Positions 45,829 through 55,231 of a stretch of DNA of 64,000 bases are shown piece after piece. Position 1 is the first letter of the stretch, and each line of letters opens with the position of its first letter. Position numbers and translations under genes: made by a program. This stretch comes from Cryobacterium melibiosiphilum (GTDB lineage Bacteria; Actinomycetota; Actinomycetes; Actinomycetales; Microbacteriaceae), in assembly GCF_003602235.1 (NCBI RefSeq), contig NZ_QZVS01000097.1, positions 248,001 through 312,000 of the forward strand, written 5' to 3'. The notes beneath the pieces are model-generated. The model did no database searches. It was not told the origin of the DNA and was given only the letters and a program-made list of their open reading frames with translations.

Positions 45829-48776
45829 GGCTGCAGGGCCTTTCGGATTGGCATGCTGGGTAACGCGAGCCGGGTCAGGTCAAGGTGCTGCTGGGCGCGG
45901 AGCCCCGCGGCGTCGCCCGTGGGTTCGAATCCGAACGACGTCGCCCCGAGCACGAGAGTGGTCGTCGCCGGGGCGAGGGCCGCGAGCACCGTGACGAGTT
46001 CTCGACCAGCCGAATCGGCCGGCGGTCCATCGCCGAGATCGACAAAGACGACTCCGGGTCGTTCGGCGAGCGCCGCCGCCACGATCACCGCGGCGCGTTC
46101 GAGCGCGGTCAGCGACGACAGGGTGGTTGCTTCGCTGAGACGGATGCCCAGCGCCGCATTCAGCCGGTCGATCCAGCCCGCGAGCTGCGCGCCGGCGCGG
46201 GCCACGCGCAGTCCCGGCAGCGGCAGATTCGGCCGGCTCGGCCGGGTGAGGCTCAGCCGGGTGCCGATCAGATCGCCGACGGTGCCGCCAAGGCCGGCAC
46301 CCCCGCCGACGTCGGCGAGCGCGACGGTGCGGAGCGCCCGGGCGCGTTCGCTGGGCAGCGGCGCGCGCAGCACCTGCAGGCGACCCGACACGGGGTCGAG
46401 GCGGCCGGCGAGGGTGGCGGCGAGCACGCGGCGATCCACGGTCTCCCCGGCCATCGTCACGATCGATCCTGCCGGCACCACCAGGTCGATGGGCCCGAGC
46501 TGGCCGACCGGGCCGACCTCAGCGGCCCCCTCCGGCGCGGGCAGCCCCACGACGAGCGCCTCGGCGGTGATGGCGGCCTGCTGCCGGCCGGCCCACTCGC
46601 TGTCGGCGAGGTGCTGGCGCAGGCCGACACCCTCGATGTCGACGTTGGGCAACACCCGAGCAAGCCAGCGCGGCAGCCACCAGGCGGCGTTGCCGGCCAG
46701 GGCCATCGCGGCCGGCACCAGGGTCATCCGCACCAGGAACGCGTCGAGGAACACCCCGACCGCGAGCGCGAAGGCGATGCCCTTGATCGCTCCGGTGCCC
46801 TCGGGCACGAACGCGAAGAAGACGAAGAACATGATCAGGGCCGCGGCCGTCACGACCCGGCCGGCGTGCGCGAAGCCGAAGATGATCGACTCGCGCGCCT
46901 TGCCGGTCTTCACGAATTCCTCGCGCATCCCGGACACGAGAAACACCTCGTAGTCCATCGCGAGGCCGAACAGCACCGCCATCAGCAGGATCGGCAGGAA
47001 GCTCAGGATCGGGCCGGGGTTTTCGACGCCGATCACGTCCGCGAACCAGCCCCACTGAAAGATCGCCACGGTCGCGCCGAGCGACGCGAACACCGACAGC
47101 AGAAAGCCGAGCGCCGCCTTGATCGGCACGAACACCGAGCGGAACACCATCATCAGCAGCACGATCGAGAGCCCGACCACGATCAGGGCGAACGGGATCA
47201 GCGCGTTGGTGAGCCGGTTGGAGATGTCGATGCCGACCGCGGTCGCGCCGGTCACCGTGATCGGTGTGCCGAGCTCGGTGTCGATGCCGGGCGCGATGTC
47301 GCGGATGGCCTGCACGAGGTCTTTGGTCGCCGGGTCGTCGGGCGCGGTCTCGGGCATGACCTGGATGATCGCGGTGTCCACGGTCGGGTTCGGGGTGCCG
47401 TCGCCGACGTAGGCGACGCCCGGCAGGGCGCGCAGGTCGGTGGCGATCACGTCGAGGTCCTCGAAGATCGTGGTCGTCTGGGTGATGTCGACCACCACGA
47501 TGAGCGGCCCGTTGTAGCCGGGACCGAAGTTGGCGTCGATCATCTCGAAGGCCTCGCGCTGGGTCGACCCGGCCGGTTCCGAGGCACCATCGGGCAGGTT
47601 CAGGTCGAGACTGAGCGCGGGAATGGCGAGCGTGCCGAGAATCACGACGACCGCGACGAGCGCCACGATCGGGGCCTTCAACACCAGGCCGACCCAGCGC
47701 CGTCCCATCGTGGGCTTCCCGGTGTCGGGCGTGGTGGCGCGTCGGTGCGCGCGGCCGCCGGGTTTCGGCGCGAGCCGCGCTTTCGCCAGTCCCAACACGG
47801 CGGGCAACAGCGTGATGGCAACGCCGATCGAGACCAGCACGGCGAACGCCGCGCCGACGCCCATCACGCTCAAGAAGGGAATGCCGACCACGAGCAGCCC
47901 CAGGAGGGCGATGATCACGGTCACGCCGGCAAACACAACGGCGCTTCCCGCGGTGGCGACGGATGTCGCGGCCGACTCATGCGGGTCGGCCCCGTTCGCG
48001 AGCTGCGTGCGATGCCGCGACAGGATGAACAGGGAGTAGTCGATGCCGACCGCGAGCCCGAGCATCAGGGCGAGCATCGGCGCGGTGCTCGACACCGGCA
48101 CGAACGCGCTGATCGCCGAGATGCCGCCGATCGCCACGCCGACGCCGATCAGCGCCATCAGCAGCGGCATCCCGGCGGCCATCAGCGACCCGAAGGTGAT
48201 CATCAGCACGACCCCGGCGAAGAGCACCCCGAAGACCTCGGTCACGGTGATGCCGAAGGTATTGTCCTGAAAGACCTGGCCGCCGAAGGCGACGTCGAGG
48301 CCGGCGTCGGTGCCGACGGACTTCGTCGCGGTGAGCTCCGCGAGCGTCTCGGGGGTGACATCCGTCGACTGCCCGGCGAGCTGAACCTGCGTGAACGCGG
48401 CAGAAGAGTCGGCGCTGATCGCGTTGGAGGCGTACTCGGAGTAGGGCAGGATCACGGTGTCGACGCCGTCGACGCCCTCCATCGCCGTGCCCATCGCTTC
48501 GATCGCGGCCTGGTAGACCGGGTCGGTGACGGATGCCCCCGCCGGCGTCTCGTAGACCACCTGCACGGCCGCGCCGGCCGCCGACGGGAACACCGCGGCC
48601 AGCTTGTCGATGCTGTCCTGGGATTCGGTGCCGGGAATCGCGTAGGACTCCTGCGTCTGCCCGTTCAGGGCCACGCTGCCGCCGAGGATGCCGCCGAGCA
48701 GCACCACCCAGATTCCGATGACGAGCCAGGCACGGCGATAGGCGAAGTGTCCGATGCGATACAGAAGGGTGGCCAT
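45825..48776 (-). CDS. MMPL/RND-type transporter fused to a degenerate ABC-ATPase-like domain
   Basis: A 983-residue protein. Residues 1-705 form a standard MMPL exporter: 12 helices, two extracellular domains, and DYSLFILSRHR and AMDYEVFLVSGMREE in helices 4 and 10. The C-terminal 275 residues (45828-46652) are soluble and follow the order of an ABC nucleotide-binding domain: MAGETVDRRVLAATLAG at the Walker A place, a GRLDPVSGRLQV strand, and LSSLTALERAAVIVAAAL then PGVVFVDLGDG at the signature and Walker B places. The Walker A Lys and the catalytic Glu are absent, so it is probably not an ATPase. TetR upstream and YhgE/Pip downstream overlap it, making a three-gene operon. Confidence 0.9.
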   Translation of the reverse strand: MATLLYRIGHFAYRRAWLVIGIWVVLLGGILGGSVALNGQTQESYAIPGTESQDSIDKLAAVFPSAAGAAVQVVYETPAGASVTDPVYQAAIEAMGTAMEGVDGVDTVILPYSEYASNAISADSSAAFTQVQLAGQSTDVTPETLAELTATKSVGTDAGLDVAFGGQVFQDNTFGITVTEVFGVLFAGVVLMITFGSLMAAGMPLLMALIGVGVAIGGISAISAFVPVSSTAPMLALMLGLAVGIDYSLFILSRHRTQLANGADPHESAATSVATAGSAVVFAGVTVIIALLGLLVVGIPFLSVMGVGAAFAVLVSIGVAITLLPAVLGLAKARLAPKPGGRAHRRATTPDTGKPTMGRRWVGLVLKAPIVALVAVVVILGTLAIPALSLDLNLPDGASEPAGSTQREAFEMIDANFGPGYNGPLIVVVDITQTTTIFEDLDVIATDLRALPGVAYVGDGTPNPTVDTAIIQVMPETAPDDPATKDLVQAIRDIAPGIDTELGTPITVTGATAVGIDISNRLTNALIPFALIVVGLSIVLLMMVFRSVFVPIKAALGFLLSVFASLGATVAIFQWGWFADVIGVENPGPILSFLPILLMAVLFGLAMDYEVFLVSGMREEFVKTGKARESIIFGFAHAGRVVTAAALIMFFVFFAFVPEGTGAIKGIAFALAVGVFLDAFLVRMTLVPAAMALAGNAAWWLPRWLARVLPNVDIEGVGLRQHLADSEWAGRQQAAITAEALVVGLPAPEGAAEVGPVGQLGPIDLVVPAGSIVTMAGETVDRRVLAATLAGRLDPVSGRLQVLRAPLPSERARALRTVALADVGGGAGLGGTVGDLIGTRLSLTRPSRPNLPLPGLRVARAGAQLAGWIDRLNAALGIRLSEATTLSSLTALERAAVIVAAALAERPGVVFVDLGDGPPADSAGRELVTVLAALAPATTTLVLGATSFGFEPTGDAAGLRAQQHLDLTRLALPSMPIRKALQP

Positions 48777-49396
48777 CAGGGCTGCTTTCTCGACAGGGTG
48801 TGCGACACGGGGGCGAGCAGTTCGGTGAGCACCGTCACGAGGGCGGGGCGCAGGTCGTCATCGGCGGCGAGGTCGTCGTCGAGGTAGGTCATGCCGGCGA
48901 CGAGCGTGTACGCGGCGCCGCCGAGGGCGATACCGAACCGCAAGCGGTCTTCCACACTGGCCTGCTCGTCGCAGATCGATGCGGCGAGCCGCACGACGAG
49001 CGCGCGGGCCCGGTCGACGACCTCGATGCCGACCAGGGACTGGCCCTGATTGATGAAGGTGTGCAACTCGAAGCGATAGTGCAGCACGAAGTCGATGAAG
49101 TCACCCACGAAATATTTCCGAGATTCGACGCTGTCAGGCTCTGCCACGAACCGGTCGAGGATCTTCTCGAGATGATCGATTGCCGGGGTGAGCACCTCGG
49201 TCAGGATCGCTTCCTTCGAGGCGAAATGGTAGAGCACGCTGGACTTCGAGAACCCCGCCGCATCGGCGATGTGCTGCAGCGATGTCGCCGCGAAGCCCAC
49301 CGACGCGAACTGGGCCAGGGCGACCGCGCGCAGCTCCCGTCCCGTTCGCGAGCGGATGCTCTCGGCGGGCAGGTTGGCGTGTTCGGTTTCAGTCAC
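48776..49396 (-). CDS. TetR family repressor of the MMPL-YhgE operon
   Basis: A 206-residue regulator. The HTH (about 20-65) contains TSLQHIADAAGFSKSSVLYHFASKEAIL. Its stop overlaps the MMPL start by one base (TGATG). Two CGATCG-centred palindromes lie just upstream of its start, so it likely represses its own operon. Ligand unknown, possibly a lipid or amphiphile handled by the exporter. Confidence 0.92.
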   Translation of the reverse strand: MTETEHANLPAESIRSRTGRELRAVALAQFASVGFAATSLQHIADAAGFSKSSVLYHFASKEAILTEVLTPAIDHLEKILDRFVAEPDSVESRKYFVGDFIDFVLHYRFELHTFINQGQSLVGIEVVDRARALVVRLAASICDEQASVEDRLRFGIALGGAAYTLVAGMTYLDDDLAADDDLRPALVTVLTELLAPVSHTLSRKQP

Positions 49397-49409
49397 GACA
49401 CGATCGTAG

Positions 49410-49445
49410 CTGTCCGATCGGTCAGAATCTGCACGATCGGTCAGA
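49410..49445. promoter_or_regulatory. Two TetR-type operators
   Basis: CTGTCCGATCGGTCAG (49410-49425) and TCTGCACGATCGGTCAGA (49428-49445) are palindromes centred on CGATCG, 14-30 bp upstream of the TetR start. Overlapping, same-face spacing suggests paired dimers. Confidence 0.65.
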
Positions 49446-49476
49446 TTGCCCAGATTGCCCAGATTGCCCAGATTGG
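49442..49476. repeat. 9-bp tandem repeat CAGATTGCC
   Basis: Three full units (49442-49450, 49451-49459, 49460-49468) and a partial fourth follow the TetR operators. The partial unit runs into another GGTCAGA. They lie in the intergenic region between tetR and the ABC-F gene. Confidence 0.8.
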
Positions 49477-49572
49477 TCAGACAGATTCGGCGCCCAAAAT
49501 TTCGACACCCAAATCAGGCTTCGGTAGAATCAGGACTCGCGACACCCTCGCGGCACTCCCGGGAGGACCAGC

Positions 49573-51168
<1,596 letters not shown>

Positions 51169-51213
51169 CGGCGCACACCGGCGGGCCGTACAGGCTGCAC
51201 GCAGGAGGGAACC

Positions 51214-52158
51214 GTGCAGACTGGGTCCATGAAAACAATGACGTTACGCAACACGAACCTCGAAGTCTCCAACATCATCCTGGGGTTGATGCGCATCGTC
51301 CCCCTGGACGACGAGCAGATTCGCTCGCTCGTGGGTGCCGCCCGCGACGCCGGCATCACCCACTTCGACCACGCCGACGTCTACGGCAGCCACCCGCACG
51401 AGTGTGAGCAGCGCTTCGGCGACGCGATCACCTTCTCGGCCGCGGAACGAGCGAGCGTCACGATCCAGTCCAAGGTCGGACTGCGCGCCGGCTTCTGGGA
51501 CTTCTCGACCGAACACATCCTGCGCACGGTCGACGAGTCCCTTGCCGCGCTGGGCACGGACTACCTCGACCTGCTGCTGCTGCACCGCCCCGACGCCCTC
51601 GTGGAGCCCGACGAGGTCGCGGCCGCCTTCGACGAGCTCCACAGCACCGGCAAGGTGCTCAACTTCGGCGTCTCCAACCACACGCCCGGCCAGATCGAGC
51701 TGCTGAAGCGCTCGGTGACCCAGCCGCTCATCGCCAACCAGGTGCAGCTGAGCATCACCCACGCGCCGCTCATCGCCGCCGGCGTCGCCGCGAACATGGC
51801 GGGCCTCGACCAGTCCGTCGACCGCGACAACGGCATCCTCGACTACTGCCGCCTCAACGACATCACCCTGCAGGCGTGGTCGCCGTTCCAGAAGGGCTTC
51901 TTCGACGGGGTGTTCCTCGGCGACCGCGTCGGGTACCCCGAACTCAACACCGCGCTCGACGAGATTGCGACCGCGTACGATGTGTCCCCGGCTGCCATCG
52001 CCGTCGCCTGGATCACCCGCCACCCGGCCCACATCCAGGTCGTCCTCGGCACCACCAACGTGTCGCACCTGCTCGACTCCGCCGCCGGCTCCGATATCCC
52101 CCTCACGCGTCCCGAGTGGTACCGCCTCTTCACCGCAGCCGGGCACCAGCTGCCCTGA
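51214..52158 (+). CDS. Aldo/keto reductase
   Basis: A 314-residue TIM-barrel oxidoreductase (YdhF type). The GTG at 51214 is chosen because AGGAGGG lies five bases upstream; the ATG at 51229 lacks such a site. Catalytic Asp and Tyr are in HFDHADVYGSH, with DLLLLHRPD and FGVSNHTPGQIE, and NADPH-binding residues near LGTTNVSHL. Substrate unknown. Confidence 0.93.
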   Translation: MQTGSMKTMTLRNTNLEVSNIILGLMRIVPLDDEQIRSLVGAARDAGITHFDHADVYGSHPHECEQRFGDAITFSAAERASVTIQSKVGLRAGFWDFSTEHILRTVDESLAALGTDYLDLLLLHRPDALVEPDEVAAAFDELHSTGKVLNFGVSNHTPGQIELLKRSVTQPLIANQVQLSITHAPLIAAGVAANMAGLDQSVDRDNGILDYCRLNDITLQAWSPFQKGFFDGVFLGDRVGYPELNTALDEIATAYDVSPAAIAVAWITRHPAHIQVVLGTTNVSHLLDSAAGSDIPLTRPEWYRLFTAAGHQLP

Positions 52159-52177
52159 CCCGCCGCATCCGCTGCCC

Positions 52178-52289
52178 GCCAGTGTCGTGGGGAGGACGAT
52201 GTCACCGGTTGTCGTCGCAGGGAGGACGATTCGACCAATTTTCGGCGTCTCATCCTCCCTCGGCCGCACACGCGTCCGCCGACACTGGC
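52178..52289. repeat. Nested inverted repeats between reductase genes
   Basis: Outer arms GCCAGTGTCG (52178-52187) and CGACACTGGC (52280-52289) are perfect. Inside, AGGGAGGACGA (52219-52229) pairs with TCATCCTCCCT (52250-52260) at 10 of 11 positions. GGGAGGACGAT also occurs twice as a direct repeat (52190-52200 and 52220-52230). The whole 112-bp element lies between the aldo/keto reductase and alcohol dehydrogenase genes. Confidence 0.65.
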
Positions 52290-52300
52290 AGGCTTGTCGA

Positions 52301-53365
52301 ATGGCACATACCGAGACAAACACCATGATGGCCGTCGTACTCACGAGGTTCGGCGGCCCAGAGGTACTCGAGCTCCACCAGGACTGGCCTCGGCCACAAC
52401 CCGCACCCAACGAGGTGCTCGTCAAGGTCACCGCGGCAGCGGTCAACAACACCGACCTGTGGACCCGTCAGGGCGCCTATGGCCGGCCCGAAGACCCGAA
52501 GGCGCTGGCCGGCTGGCTCGGGGACTTCGACTTTCCGCGCATCCAGGGCGGGGACATCTGCGGCGTCGTCACCGAGGTCGGCGCGAACGTGGGCGACCAG
52601 CTGCTCGGCCGCCGGGTGCTCATCGACCCCGCGCTGTACCCGACCGACGACGAGAATGCCTCCCCGACCGGCTACCTCGGCAGCGAAGCCGACGGCGGTT
52701 TCGCCCAGTACGTCGCCGTCGACGCGGCGCACGCCCACGACGTGCACGACTCGCCGCTGACCGACGAACAGCTCGCCTGCCTGCCGGTCGCCTTCGGCAC
52801 CGCAATGGCCATGCTCGACCGCGCCAGAGTCCAGCCTGGCGAAACGGTCCTGGTGACCGGGGCATCCGGCGGGGTCGGCCTCGCCCTCGTCCAGCTAGCG
52901 TCGGCTCGCGGCGCCCACGTGCTCGCCATCACGAGCGGTTCCAAAGCGGATGTCGTGCTCGCCAACGGGGCAGCCCTGACGTTCAGCCGAGACTCCCGCC
53001 ACGTTGCCGACCAGATCCGCGCCGCGGCCCCCGACGGGCTGCACGTGGTCGCCGACATCGCCGGCGGCCCGGGCGTCGCCGCGCTCATGCCGTTGCTGCA
53101 GGACAACGGCCGTTGGGTGATCGCCGGCGCGGTCGCCGGGCCGGTGATCGAGTTCGACCTGCGCCGCCTCTACCTGCACAACATCCAGCTGATCGGCTCA
53201 TCAATGCACACGCGGGTGCATTTTCGGGGTCTGGTCGACCTCGCTCGCATCGGCGGCATCCGCCCCCAGATCAGCGCAACTTTTGCCCTGACGGCGATAA
53301 CGGATGCCCAGGCCGAGTTCTCCGCCCGCCGCCACGTCGGCAAAATCGTGCTCCTCCCCGAGTAG
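52301..53365 (+). CDS. Zinc-type alcohol dehydrogenase/quinone oxidoreductase (MDR superfamily)
   Basis: A 354-residue enzyme. MMAVVLTRFGGPEVLE is the usual quinone-oxidoreductase start; the ATG at 52301 adds nine residues. The NADPH motif is VTGASGGVGLALVQLA (about 183). The GHE zinc ligand motif is absent (GGDICGVVTEVG), so it may act without catalytic zinc. Followed after 29 bp by the DUF1990 gene. Confidence 0.9.
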   Translation: MAHTETNTMMAVVLTRFGGPEVLELHQDWPRPQPAPNEVLVKVTAAAVNNTDLWTRQGAYGRPEDPKALAGWLGDFDFPRIQGGDICGVVTEVGANVGDQLLGRRVLIDPALYPTDDENASPTGYLGSEADGGFAQYVAVDAAHAHDVHDSPLTDEQLACLPVAFGTAMAMLDRARVQPGETVLVTGASGGVGLALVQLASARGAHVLAITSGSKADVVLANGAALTFSRDSRHVADQIRAAAPDGLHVVADIAGGPGVAALMPLLQDNGRWVIAGAVAGPVIEFDLRRLYLHNIQLIGSSMHTRVHFRGLVDLARIGGIRPQISATFALTAITDAQAEFSARRHVGKIVLLPE

Positions 53366-53394
53366 CCACCGTGGACCTGCACGAGATAGGCCCC

Positions 53395-53868
53395 ATGACC
53401 AATCCTGACCGTGTCGAGTGGTCCGGGAGCGATCCTCGGTACCGTCGCTCCGAGGCGACCTCGGTCGTCGGCACTGGCGGCGCCCTGTGGGAGCGCGCCT
53501 CCCACGGCGTGCTGCGCTGGGGAGTCAAGACCGCGAGCGGGTTTTCCGTCGACTGCACCGGCGCGGTTTCGCCCGGTGACCGGGTGATCGTCACGGCCCG
53601 GGCCTTCGGGGTGACCGTCGTGGAGCCGGTGGAGGTCGTCGCTGTCGTCGTGGAACCAGACCGGGTCGGCTTCGCTTACCGCACCCTGCCCGGCCATCCG
53701 GTCAGCGGTGAGGAGGCGTTCATTGTGCACCGCCACGAGGACGAGGTGCGTCTCACCGTGCGATCGCTCACCCGGGCGGCCCCCCAGCAGCCATGGCGAG
53801 CCCTCTACCCGCTACTTCGGGTCGCGCAACGGGTCGCGCGGAGACGTTACCTACGGTCGCTCGCCTAA
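53395..53868 (+). CDS. DUF1990 protein
   Basis: A 157-residue protein from the ATG at 53395; a GTG at 53371 is also in frame. GALWERASHGVLRWGVKT, PGDRVIV and FAYRTLPGHPVSGEEAF match DUF1990, a lipocalin-like family of unknown function. Its last 18 bases overlap a convergent 53-codon gene. Confidence 0.87.
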   Translation: MTNPDRVEWSGSDPRYRRSEATSVVGTGGALWERASHGVLRWGVKTASGFSVDCTGAVSPGDRVIVTARAFGVTVVEPVEVVAVVVEPDRVGFAYRTLPGHPVSGEEAFIVHRHEDEVRLTVRSLTRAAPQQPWRALYPLLRVAQRVARRRYLRSLA

Positions 53869-54012
53869 GGTGCCGGCCTCGTTTCGGACTTCGACGTCCT
53901 CGCGCCGCGACTCGTCTGCATCGCGGATTCCGGCCGCGACGGCTTTTCTCACCACGACGTACAGCACGTAGAAGAGCACGGCCACCAGAAAGAGTCCGAA
54001 GAAGAATTCCAT
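53851..54012 (-). CDS. 53-residue single-helix membrane protein
   Basis: Begins MEFFFGLFLVAVLFYVLYVV, one clear membrane helix, then a basic turn (VRKAVAAGIRD) and an acidic tail (ESRREDVEVRNE). ATG at 54012 and TAG at 53851-53853; the 3' end overlaps DUF1990 by 18 bp. The sharp hydrophobic/charged split and lack of rare codons suggest a real small gene. Function unknown. Confidence 0.65.
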   Translation of the reverse strand: MEFFFGLFLVAVLFYVLYVVVRKAVAAGIRDADESRREDVEVRNEAGTLGERP

Positions 54013-54105
54013 GCGTCAAGGGTAACGTCCCCGGCGCGGTCGCAATGGGTGCGCCAAGGCCTTGGGTTTTCGGCTCAAACGGGTACGGTGGACGCGGAGG
54101 CCCAC

Positions 54106-54318
54106 ATGCGAAAGTTTTTGTTTAATAGTGCGATGATCGGCGTAATTGCCGGTGGCTGGAACACCATTCAGGCCACCCGCAGCGGCCCGCGCGACTGGCG
54201 CCTCGCGCTGCTCTGGGCCGGTTGGCTGCTGAGCGTCGCCGCAGCCGTCGGCACCGTCATCGACGAGTCCAACGAGCGCCGCGCGGACACCGAGAACAAG
54301 AAGCCGCTCAAGAAGTAG
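54106..54318 (+). CDS. Small membrane-associated protein
   Basis: A 70-residue protein. The ATG at 54106 follows GGAGG by five bases. Two weakly hydrophobic helices (about 5-22 and 30-50) and a Lys-rich end (NKKPLKK). Family not recognised. Confidence 0.72.
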   Translation: MRKFLFNSAMIGVIAGGWNTIQATRSGPRDWRLALLWAGWLLSVAAAVGTVIDESNERRADTENKKPLKK

Positions 54319-54485
54319 CCGCCCGGCACACGAGGCTCGGTACGCGGGGCTCGGGACACGAGGCCCCGACAAGCGAGTGCTGAGTATAGCCACTCGCGGG
54401 TCGGCGCGGCGTGTCTGCCGTCCCTGAGGCATCCGTGGCGCACACTGGGACACAGTGGTTATCTGCCGCGTGAAAGGGGTCCCTC

Positions 54486-55079
54486 ATGTTTGGTCGACGA
54501 CGACGAGCGGCCCGCGCGGCCGAAGCGCGGGAACTCGAGCTGCGCGCCCTGAACCTGGGCGCGCTCAAGCTCACCGAGCCGGAGCCGCCGGCATCCGCTT
54601 CGCCGGCATCCGCTTCGCCTGCATTTGCTTCGACGGTGCCCGACCCGGCGACCGTGGATCTCAGCGCCGACGCCGTCACCGACCTGTTGCACCGCCAGCT
54701 GAACCACCTCATCGGCACCGACGGCATCTGGACGCTCGTTCCCCGCAGCAGCGACGACACCGAGGTCTTTTTTCACGAGCTCCAGGCCCAGGAAATCGCT
54801 CGTCTGCTCAGCTCCGCCCTGCAGACGGCTACCGCGCGTGCCAGCGCTGATGTGGCTCCGGCCCCCGCTCTCTCCGCCGCGGTGCCAGCCCGCGACACCG
54901 CGTCAGACGCCGTTCCCCCCACTGCGGCGCCCGTCTCGACGTCGACCCTGACGACCCCGATCACCGAGCCCGCCGAGCCGACAGCCCTGCCGTGGGCCCC
55001 GCGCCCGGTCACGCACTGGGCCGAACCGGATTCGGCTCGGGCCCTCGCTCCCGTGCGCGCTGGGGCGACTGGGCGCTAA
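54486..55079 (+). CDS. Uncharacterised protein with low-complexity linkers
   Basis: A 197-residue protein. A basic N-terminus (MFGRRRRAARAAEARE), a repeated PASAS segment, a folded-looking centre (about 65-110, LLHRQLNHLIGTDGIWTLVPR) and a long Ala/Pro/Thr tail. No homologue recognised. AAAGGGG precedes the ATG. Confidence 0.65.
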   Translation: MFGRRRRAARAAEARELELRALNLGALKLTEPEPPASASPASASPAFASTVPDPATVDLSADAVTDLLHRQLNHLIGTDGIWTLVPRSSDDTEVFFHELQAQEIARLLSSALQTATARASADVAPAPALSAAVPARDTASDAVPPTAAPVSTSTLTTPITEPAEPTALPWAPRPVTHWAEPDSARALAPVRAGATGR

Positions 55080-55095
55080 CGGTGGCAGGCACCGC

Positions 55096-55181
55096 GCACG
55101 AGAAGCGGATAGGCCGACAAATACCCGCCAGTTGAACCGCTATTCAGCGACTTGGCGTCGAATTCACCGCTTTTCGACACG
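55096..55181. repeat. 86-bp palindromic intergenic repeat, copy B
   Basis: Ends CGAGAAGCGGAT and TCACCGCTTTTCG mirror copy A (18904-18989); spacing is equal and the inner CCGCT is shared. The arms are less perfect than in copy A. Lies between the uncharacterised gene and the GH15 gene. Confidence 0.6.
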
Positions 55182-55231
55182 GGCGGGCCCCGCCGCATCG
55201 CTCACGGTGCCCCCTGAGGCACAATAGCTGC

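Noticed and set aside
45885..48887. A 1000-codon plus-strand frame opposite the MMPL gene
   Set aside because: Antisense shadow with highly biased Arg/His/Asp content; the MMPL frame has membrane helices and motifs.
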